A stretch of 11,706 bases of DNA from Gammaproteobacteria bacterium. Lineage in GTDB: Bacteria > Pseudomonadota > Gammaproteobacteria > GRL18. Below the pieces are notes generated by a model. The model was not told where the DNA came from. It ran no database searches and was given only the letters and a program-made list of their open reading frames with translations. Where the stretch lies: contig WTAX01000190.1 in NCBI GenBank assembly GCA_013139395.1, positions 1-11,706 of the forward strand, given 5' to 3'. A program made the translations under genes and the position numbers. Of this stretch, positions 6,817 to 11,706 are shown piece after piece (positions within the stretch are counted from its first letter, which is position 1; each line of letters begins with the position of its first letter).

Positions 6817-7554
6817 ATGAGCGCCAGCAGTACTAAACGCCCCAGTGGTCGTGCCAATGATGAACAACGTATGGTCAAAATCACCCGTAATTACACTAAA
6901 CATGCTGAGGGTTCAGTCTTAATCGAAAGCGGTGAAACAAAAGTACTTTGTACTGCATCTGTTGAAACCAAAGTACCCGGTTTTTTGCGCGGTAAAGGCC
7001 AGGGCTGGGTAACAGCTGAATATGGTATGCTGCCACGCTCTACAGGCAGTAGAATGCGTCGTGAATCCTCTGCTGGTAAGCAAGGCGGACGTACTATGGA
7101 GATTCAGCGTTTAATTGGTCGCTCACTTCGAGCCGTTGTTGATCTGGAAGCATTAGGCGAAAATACCATTACTTTAGATTGTGATGTCATTCAGGCTGAT
7201 GGCGGTACACGAACTGCATCAATTTCAGGTGCCTATGTCGCTTTAGTGGATGCCGTCAATTATATGCTGGAAAAACAAATCATTAAAAAGAATCCGCTTC
7301 ATGGTCAGGTCGCTTCAATTTCAGTGGGTATTTATAATGGTGAAGCTGTTTTAGATTTAGACTACGCGGAAGATTCCAACGCCGAAACCGATATGAATAT
7401 TGTCATGAATGAAGCTGGCGGCTTTATTGAAGTACAAGGAACAGCTGAAGGGCATGCTTTTCAGCCTGAGGAATTAAATGCCATGCTGGAATTAGGAAAA
7501 AAAGGCATTACCTATTTAATTGATAAACAAAATGAAGCATTAAACCTCAACTAA
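6817..7554 (+). CDS. rph: Ribonuclease PH
   Basis: 245 residues (E. coli family length about 238). A phosphorolytic 3'-5' exoribonuclease that trims tRNA 3' ends and degrades structured RNA, releasing nucleoside diphosphates; it acts as a hexamer ring in the cytoplasm. Conserved stretches cover the whole length: [20 protein letters not shown] (24-43), [35 protein letters not shown] (87-105, with Arg92 at the expected phosphate-binding position), [20 protein letters not shown] (with Thr130-Arg131) and [16 protein letters not shown] near the end. No truncation or frameshift is seen, unlike the defective rph of E. coli K-12. AGGA lies 10 nt before the ATG. It is followed after 16 bp by rdgB, a common pairing. 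Confidence 0.97.
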   Translation: MSASSTKRPSGRANDEQRMVKITRNYTKHAEGSVLIESGETKVLCTASVETKVPGFLRGKGQGWVTAEYGMLPRSTGSRMRRESSAGKQGGRTMEIQRLIGRSLRAVVDLEALGENTITLDCDVIQADGGTRTASISGAYVALVDAVNYMLEKQIIKKNPLHGQVASISVGIYNGEAVLDLDYAEDSNAETDMNIVMNEAGGFIEVQGTAEGHAFQPEELNAMLELGKKGITYLIDKQNEALNLN

Positions 7555-7570
7555 CGATCAGGTAAAGATA

Positions 7571-8209
7571 ATGGGATTGGATAAAAAAATTGTTTTAGCC
7601 AGTGGTAATAAAGGCAAAGTCAGAGAATTCGTTAAGATGTTTACTGATTTAGGGCTGGATATTGTACCGCAAACAGAATTGGGTGTCGGTGATGTGCCTG
7701 AAACAGGCACCACCTTTGTTGAAAATGCCATCATTAAGGCACGCTATGCCTCAGAAATCACCGGTATGCCTGCTATTGCTGATGATTCAGGTATTGAAGT
7801 TGATTATCTTAACGGTGCCCCGGGCATTTATTCCGCACGTTATTCTACACTTAATGACAGCAAAGATTATGGTGCCGGCACTACGGATGAAAATAATAAT
7901 TTAAAACTTTTGGATGCCTTAAAAGATGTTGATGACGATGCACTTCGCAGCGCACGTTATCAATGTATTTTGGTCTATATGCGTCATGCGGCTGATCCCA
8001 CGCCAATTATCTGCCAGGCCGCCTGGGAAGGTATTATTATGCGTGAAGAAGTGGGCGATAACGGCTTTGGCTACGATCCGCTGTTTTGGGTTCCAGAGCA
8101 TAATATGTCATCAGCTCAGCTTGATCCCGATATTAAAAACGGTATGAGTCATCGTGGTAAGGCATTACGATTATTGCATGATGAATTGACCCGATTATAT
8201 CAAAAGTAA
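7571..8209 (+). CDS. rdgB: RdgB/HAM1 family XTP/dITP pyrophosphatase (non-canonical purine NTP phosphatase)
   Basis: 212 residues, somewhat longer than E. coli RdgB (197). It hydrolyses dITP, ITP and XTP to monophosphates plus pyrophosphate, keeping deaminated purines out of DNA and RNA. Family motifs: SGNKGKVREF (11-20, nucleotide triphosphate binding), ETGTTFVENA (44-53), ADDSGIEVDYLNGAPGIYSARY (70-91, with Asp72 as the expected catalytic Asp), FGYDPLFWVPE and MSHRGKALR near the C-terminus. The extra length lies partly in the segment after SARYS (about 93-125), which holds a charged, Asp-rich insertion. AGGTAA lies about 8 nt before the ATG at 7571, and the gene is 16 bp behind rph, so the two are likely cotranscribed. 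Confidence 0.96.
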   Translation: MGLDKKIVLASGNKGKVREFVKMFTDLGLDIVPQTELGVGDVPETGTTFVENAIIKARYASEITGMPAIADDSGIEVDYLNGAPGIYSARYSTLNDSKDYGAGTTDENNNLKLLDALKDVDDDALRSARYQCILVYMRHAADPTPIICQAAWEGIIMREEVGDNGFGYDPLFWVPEHNMSSAQLDPDIKNGMSHRGKALRLLHDELTRLYQK

Positions 8210-8215
8210 GTTCTG

Positions 8216-8238
8216 TAGGGTGGGCACTGCCCACCCTA
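8216..8238. repeat. Short perfect palindrome (TAGGGTGGGCA / TGCCCACCCTA)
   Basis: Two 11-bp arms (8216-8226 and 8228-8238) are perfect inverted complements around a single C. It lies directly after the rdgB stop. There is no T-tract afterwards, so it is not a textbook intrinsic terminator. The sequence resembles a short GC-rich palindrome I recall as dispersed in several bacterial genomes; copy number here cannot be judged from one window. Confidence 0.7.
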
Positions 8239-8243
8239 ACAAA

Positions 8244-8774
8244 ATGTATGAGAAAAACGTGAAACAGAACTCTCACATCTCAAATTCGCTGACCTTTCGT
8301 TCAGCTATAAAATCTGATTTTTCTGAAATACTGCGTTTCCCCTTAAATAAAACAGAATTATTTTATTTTTTTCCTTCTGCCTCCTATCCCCTCACCTTAA
8401 AGCAACTTGAGAAGCAACTGGGTACACGTCATGAATCAAACGTGATGCTTGAGAATAATCAACTAGTGGGCTTTGCTAATTTTTATAATGTCAAAAAACA
8501 TCAGATTGCTTTTATTGGTAATTTAATTATAAAACCAGAAAAACGCAGACAGGGTTTAGGCAGAAAATTAGTATTATTGATGATTGAAAAGGGATTTAAG
8601 CAATTACAGCTTAAAGAAATCCATTTATCCTGTTATCAACAAAATACAGTCGCCCTGTCATTCTATAAACAAATGGGATTTAAGGCCTATGCAGAAGAAG
8701 TACGACGAGATTTTAATAATCAAGCCGTGAGTTTGATTCATCTTAAAATTAAGAATACTAATTCTAATAGTTAA
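8244..8774 (+). CDS. GNAT family N-acetyltransferase
   Basis: 176 residues from the ATG at 8244. An in-frame GTG at 8220 would lie inside the palindrome at 8216-8238 and adds only eight unlikely residues, so it is not preferred. Neither start has a convincing Shine-Dalgarno, and translation may be weak. The acetyl-CoA-binding motif A is clear: IGNLIIKPEKRRQGLG (91-106, RRQGLG being the Q/R-x-x-G-x-G pyrophosphate loop). The later NTVALSFYKQMGFKAY is the usual GNAT C-terminal motif. It would transfer acetyl from acetyl-CoA to an amine; the substrate is not predictable. It is the last gene of the rph-rdgB group and is closed by a terminator. The gene is more AT-rich and Lys/Asn-rich than rph and rdgB, which may indicate more recent acquisition. 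Confidence 0.88.
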   Translation: MYEKNVKQNSHISNSLTFRSAIKSDFSEILRFPLNKTELFYFFPSASYPLTLKQLEKQLGTRHESNVMLENNQLVGFANFYNVKKHQIAFIGNLIIKPEKRRQGLGRKLVLLMIEKGFKQLQLKEIHLSCYQQNTVALSFYKQMGFKAYAEEVRRDFNNQAVSLIHLKIKNTNSNS

Positions 8775-8792
8775 GCTCTATGGTTAATCTGT

Positions 8793-8831
8793 AGTAACTC
8801 TGTCAGACTTCATCTGACAGTTACCCTTTTT
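8793..8831 (+). terminator. Intrinsic terminator after the rph-rdgB-GNAT group
   Basis: CTGTCAGA (8800-8807) and TCTGACAG (8813-8820) form an 8-bp stem with a 5-nt loop, extendable by GTAAC/GTTAC across a small bulge. TTTTT follows at 8827-8831 after TTACCC. It is placed 19-26 bp after the acetyltransferase stop, between convergent genes; no T-tract is present on the other side for hemN. Confidence 0.7.
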
Positions 8832-8879
8832 ATTATGAAAGCTTGAAAATCCTAATATTAATTGACAGAAATTCTCTGC

Positions 8880-10262
8880 TTAAATTAATTTAGAGAAGCG
8901 CTGTGTTTTTTCATCCGGCTTAATATAACGATCAAAGACCATACAGATATTGCGGATCAATAAGCGGCCTCTTGAAGTCACCTCAATTGAATGTTCATCC
9001 ATAGTGATCAAACCATCATCAACCATGGTTTTATAGCGTTCTAATTCAGCTGAAAAATAGTCATTAAAATTAATTTTAAAGTGTTTTTCAACATCATTAA
9101 AATTCAGTTTAAAATGACAGATAAGCTGCATAATGGCTTCCCGGCGGATTAAATCATCATTGTCAATTTCGACCCCTCTGAAAACAGCCAGTTCACCCTT
9201 ATCAATCTTTGCGTAGTATTCATCCATAGTGCGCACGTTTTGGGCAAAACTATTGGCAATGGTGCCAATGGAAGTAATACCTATACCCACCAGATCACAA
9301 TCTGCATGAGTCGCATAGCCCTGGAAGTTTCGATATAGCTTACCATTTTTCTGAGCAATGGTGAGTTCATCATCCGGCTTGGCAAAGTGATCCATACCGA
9401 TATAGACATAACCGGCATTAGTCAGTTTTTCCATGCAATGTTTAAAAATTTCCAGTTTTACCGATGCTTCCGGAAGGTCGGCTTCGTTAATACGACGTTG
9501 TGGTTTAAAGCGTTCTGGTAAATGGGCATAATTGAACACAGAGACTCGATCAGGACTGATTTCTATCAGTTCATCTAATGTCTGGTCAAAGCTTTCAACC
9601 GTTTGCAGAGGTAGACCGTAAATTAAATCAACACTAATAGATTTAAAATTTTCTTCTCTGGCTGCGGTTAATGCTGCCAGAGTTTCTTCACGACTCTGAA
9701 TACGATTGACTGCTTTTTGAACGGCAGGATTAAAATCCTGAACCCCCAGACTCATACGATTAAAGCCCAGCTCTCTTAATAATTTAATGCTCTCACGACT
9801 AACTTCACGCGGGTCGATTTCAATGGAATATTCGCCTGTATCATCATCATGCAGGTTAAAGTGCTTACGGGTAACCGCCATTAACTCACGCATTTCATCA
9901 TGACTGATAAAGGTCGGTGTACCGCCGCCCCAATGCAGCTGGTCTACCTTACGAGAGGGATCAAATAATTTCGCCTGCATCTCAATTTCTTTATAAACCC
10001 GCTGCAGATAAGGCGCTGCTTTTGAGCGATCTTTGGTGACAACCTTATTACAGCCGCAATAAAAACACACGGTATCACAAAATGGAATATGAAAATAAAG
10101 AGACAGTGCCTGACCGGATTGATTCGACTTTTCAGCAAATTTCTTATAGGTATCAGCCGTATATTCATCACCAAACTGCACAGCAGTCGGATAGGAAGTA
10201 TAGCGAGGCCCAGCCTTGTCATACCGTTTAATGAGTTGTGGATCAAACTCAACATTTGCCAT
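8880..10262 (-). CDS. hemN: Oxygen-independent coproporphyrinogen III oxidase (radical SAM)
   Basis: 460 residues, like E. coli HemN (457). It decarboxylates coproporphyrinogen III to protoporphyrinogen IX without O2 by radical SAM chemistry. The N-terminal GPRYTSYPT (18-26) is specific to HemN. The Fe-S/SAM motif is C62-x3-C66-x2-C69 with Cys71 following (HIPFCDTVCFYCGCN). GGGTPTF, EIDPREV, GVQDFN, DLIYGLPLQT and the C-terminal GRLLIRNICMVFDRY complete the family. It is therefore HemN proper and not the shorter heme chaperone HemW that often follows rdgB. The ATG at 10262 has AGGAT about 10 nt upstream. I found no clear FNR/Anr box (TTGAT-N4-ATCAA) in the 255-bp upstream region. Its 3' end converges with the acetyltransferase gene. 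Confidence 0.97.
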   Translation of the reverse strand: MANVEFDPQLIKRYDKAGPRYTSYPTAVQFGDEYTADTYKKFAEKSNQSGQALSLYFHIPFCDTVCFYCGCNKVVTKDRSKAAPYLQRVYKEIEMQAKLFDPSRKVDQLHWGGGTPTFISHDEMRELMAVTRKHFNLHDDDTGEYSIEIDPREVSRESIKLLRELGFNRMSLGVQDFNPAVQKAVNRIQSREETLAALTAAREENFKSISVDLIYGLPLQTVESFDQTLDELIEISPDRVSVFNYAHLPERFKPQRRINEADLPEASVKLEIFKHCMEKLTNAGYVYIGMDHFAKPDDELTIAQKNGKLYRNFQGYATHADCDLVGIGITSIGTIANSFAQNVRTMDEYYAKIDKGELAVFRGVEIDNDDLIRREAIMQLICHFKLNFNDVEKHFKINFNDYFSAELERYKTMVDDGLITMDEHSIEVTSRGRLLIRNICMVFDRYIKPDEKTQRFSKLI

Positions 10263-10336
10263 AATTAATTATCCTGATAAGCCTTGAGCCAACATGAGTG
10301 TCGCCGACTCGATACGTTTAAATAAAAGAGTTACAC

Positions 10337-10345
10337 ATTATGCCA
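10337..10345 (-). promoter_or_regulatory. Candidate extended -10 for hemN
   Basis: The minus strand reads TGGCATAAT, an extended -10-like sequence about 75 nt upstream of the hemN ATG. The -35 region is poor. The nearby 10-bp direct repeat GACTAAGGAA (10352-10361 and 10368-10377) and the short palindrome AGGAAC-T-GTTCCT (10373-10385) lie just upstream of it, where an activator could bind. Confidence 0.3.
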
Positions 10346-10401
10346 GTTTAGGACTAAGGAAACCAGAGACTAAGGAACTGTTCCTAAATGGTATACACGG
10401 A

Positions 10402-10477
10402 GCATCAGAAGCTGTCATTTTTTATTTGGTGATTTTATGTCAATATGAGCCCAATAATGAATGATAGCTTCTGATGC
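10402..10477. repeat. Long inverted repeat between hemN and the CbiM-like gene
   Basis: 18-bp arms at 10402-10419 and 10460-10477 are inverted complements at 17 of 18 positions (core GCATCAGAAGCT) around a 40-nt centre. There is no T-tract on either side, so it is not a standard terminator. The centre carries a minus-strand TTGACA (10438-10443) without a good -10. Could be a MITE remnant, an mRNA-stabilising hairpin at the 3' end of the CbiM-like transcript, or a leader structure for hemN. Confidence 0.7.
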
Positions 10478-10517
10478 AAATAGTAAATGAAGAATGATCA
10501 CGTGGTGGAACACTTAT

Positions 10518-11183
10518 TTAGTCTTTTTGACCATAAGGATATTTTTCATCATCAAATGAGCGCACCCATTGCGGAAAATTAACAATCATTATAATCATCA
10601 CTAAACCGGTTAAAAAGGCTTCAGGATAAATCATAAGAAAAATATAGGGGGTATATTCATAAGTAATATAATCATAACTATAGGCATCACCCAGCACCAT
10701 AAGCATGGAAGTCAGGTAGACACTGAGAGCCACCGTGACAGCCGCATTAATAAAGGCACCGGCAAAGAAATAGATAATAAAATGATTATTTTCTATACGT
10801 TCAACCAGAGAGAGTATAAATGAGGTGATGATCACCGGGATCACGCCCATTAAAAAGACATTAACAGCAAACACCTGCCATTCCAGTATGCCCATCATGA
10901 CCAAAATCAACACTTGTATCATGATCCCCACAATAGCCAGTTGCCAGCCAAACATCAGCGTCAATAGTGTGGCACCTAAATAGTGGTATACCATGCCGGC
11001 ATGAACACCTGCCTTCATATACCACATCACCATTAAAAACAGGCCGATAGCAAAAAAGATATTGTAGTTTTTTTTAAACCAGGCACCGGGAAAAGTGGAG
11101 TATATAAGATATAAGACAGGTAATAACAATAGCCATGAAATATAAAGCCATGCTTGTGGTATCAGTTCAATGGTCAGATTCAT
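10518..11183 (-). CDS. CbiM-like integral membrane protein (ECF-type metal transporter permease family), function unproven
   Basis: 221 residues from the ATG at 11183, about six hydrophobic segments (near 12-28, 40-56, 68-100 in two parts, 104-127, 137-165, 180-205), so an inner-membrane protein. HYLGATLLTLMFGWQLAIVG (67-86) and NVFLMGVIPVIIT recall the CbiM/NikM pattern (HLTGAALLALLLGPW, GANVLNMGV), the substrate-binding permease of Co/Ni ECF transporters. Unlike canonical CbiM it lacks the N-terminal Met-His metal motif (it begins MNLTIE). His61 and His67 remain as possible ligands. No CbiN, CbiQ or CbiO partner is beside it. An upstream in-frame GTG (11204) gives seven more residues without a ribosome site; GGAAA lies about 9 nt before the ATG. 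The C-terminus is short, charged and cytoplasmic-looking. Same strand as hemN, 255 bp upstream of it. Confidence 0.7.
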   Translation of the reverse strand: MNLTIELIPQAWLYISWLLLLPVLYLIYSTFPGAWFKKNYNIFFAIGLFLMVMWYMKAGVHAGMVYHYLGATLLTLMFGWQLAIVGIMIQVLILVMMGILEWQVFAVNVFLMGVIPVIITSFILSLVERIENNHFIIYFFAGAFINAAVTVALSVYLTSMLMVLGDAYSYDYITYEYTPYIFLMIYPEAFLTGLVMIIMIVNFPQWVRSFDDEKYPYGQKD

Positions 11184-11222
11184 AGGAATATTTCCAAATA
11201 GCACTGTTAATAATACGTTGGT

Positions 11223-11317
11223 GTTATTTGTAGGGGCGCTCTTTTCTACGAGAGCATTCGCCTGTATTTGATTCTTTGACGATAAAACAGGCGAATGAAT
11301 TCGCCCCTACAAATAAC
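11223..11317. repeat. 95-bp compound palindromic element (MITE-like)
   Basis: Perfect 16-bp outer arms at 11223-11238 and 11302-11317 (core GTAGGGGCG / CGCCCCTAC) enclose perfect 11-bp inner arms at 11255-11265 and 11287-11297 (CATTCGCCTGT / ACAGGCGAATG). The right side joins the two arms by only 4 bp (AATT). The left side carries 16 bp that can itself fold as GCTCT...AGAGC (11238-11255). There is no coding potential. It separates trmB from the CbiM-like gene. The GGCGAATGAATTCGCC-like core is, from memory, a dispersed palindrome in many bacteria. Confidence 0.75.
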
Positions 11318-11343
11318 TCTGTTACAATTAATATATTGGGGTA

Positions 11344-11706
11344 CTAGCTTATTTTCTCAAATAATATATCCCAGACACCATGCCCCAGACGTTCACCGCG
11401 CCGTTCAAATTTGGTGATTGGCCTATGCTCAGGGCGGGGAATGTATTCGCCATCAGCGGCACAATTACTGAAACCCGGAGCATCTTTCATTGTCCTGAGC
11501 ATCTGGCGGGCGTAATGCTCCCAATCCGTTGCCATATGAAATTGTCCATGAGGCATTAATTTTTGCCTAATCAGTTGAATAAAATCATCCTGCACAATAC
11601 GCCGTTTTTGATGACGGGTTTTATGCCAGGGATCAGGAAAAAACAAATAGACTGCACTCAGACTATTATCTTTGATTTGTTTTTTTAATACCTCAACGGC
11701 ATCAAA
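11344..11706 (-). CDS. trmB: tRNA (guanine-N7-)-methyltransferase, C-terminal 120 residues (5' end outside the window)
   Basis: The reading frame enters from the right edge and stays open to the TAG at 11344-11346. The visible part begins [21 protein letters not shown] and continues [17 protein letters not shown], then [29 protein letters not shown] and the terminal [12 protein letters not shown]. These match the C-terminal half of E. coli TrmB nearly throughout. The enzyme uses SAM to make m7G46 in the variable loop of tRNAs. The PDPW and TKFE motifs are the catalytic and guanine-binding ones in the family. The SAM-binding N-terminal half is not in this window. Apparent starts inside the visible part (such as TTG at 11646) are not real starts. 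Confidence 0.96.
   Translation of the reverse strand, partial: FDAVEVLKKQIKDNSLSAVYLFFPDPWHKTRHQKRRIVQDDFIQLIRQKLMPHGQFHMATDWEHYARQMLRTMKDAPGFSNCAADGEYIPRPEHRPITKFERRGERLGHGVWDILFEKIS

Noticed and set aside
7662..8147. Open frames of 60-80 codons overlapping rdgB
   Set aside because: They are out of frame with a conserved gene and show no recognisable domain or start signal.
8220..8243. GTG start for the acetyltransferase
   Set aside because: It lies inside a perfect palindrome, lacks a Shine-Dalgarno and adds residues with no family support.
10263..10320. FNR/Anr box upstream of hemN (TTGAG...CATGAG region)
   Set aside because: The right half does not match ATCAA; no symmetrical TTGAT-N4-ATCAA was found.
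10402..10477. Intrinsic terminator for the CbiM-like gene
   Set aside because: The loop is 40 nt and no T-tract follows the hairpin on the minus strand.

Overview
The window looks like chromosomal housekeeping DNA from a gammaproteobacterium with fairly AT-rich DNA. The SpoT, RpoZ, Gmk, YicC, RNase PH, RdgB, HemN and TrmB proteins all read close to their Escherichia coli counterparts as I remember them. The yicC/rph divergence and the gmk-rpoZ-spoT order are the usual gammaproteobacterial arrangement. A stand-alone bacteriohemerythrin, oxygen-independent HemN and a CbiM-like permease suggest a cell that meets low oxygen. The genus cannot be fixed from this sequence. No prophage, insertion sequence with a transposase, CRISPR array, rRNA or tRNA gene was seen.

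Left block, minus strand (5094 down to 8): yicC, gmk, rpoZ and spoT, followed by an unrecognised secreted protein with a Kazal-like cysteine module. yicC-gmk is tight (26 bp). The gmk-rpoZ and rpoZ-spoT gaps (127-147 bp) carry a candidate promoter with a dyad and a four-copy short tandem repeat. spoT appears to start at TTG. Between spoT and the secreted-protein gene lies a 176-bp imperfect inverted-repeat element that resembles a MITE.

Middle block: a small eukaryotic-type Ser/Thr kinase (plus) diverges from yicC and converges on a bacteriohemerythrin gene (minus). The hemerythrin gene diverges from rph. rph, rdgB and a GNAT acetyltransferase run together on the plus strand and end at a good intrinsic terminator near 8800-8831.

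Right block, minus strand: trmB (5' part cut by the window edge), a CbiM-like membrane protein and hemN. Their intergenic gaps hold a compound palindrome (11223-11317) and a long hairpin (10402-10477).

Functionally the window joins nucleotide metabolism and its sanitation (Gmk, RdgB), alarmone control (SpoT), transcription (omega subunit), RNA turnover and modification (YicC, RNase PH, TrmB) and heme synthesis without oxygen (HemN). The accessory genes most worth attention are the kinase/hemerythrin pair, the Kazal protein and the CbiM-like permease. I do not see convincing evidence of a wholly new multi-gene system. The most unusual signals are the repeats placed in the intergenic regions.
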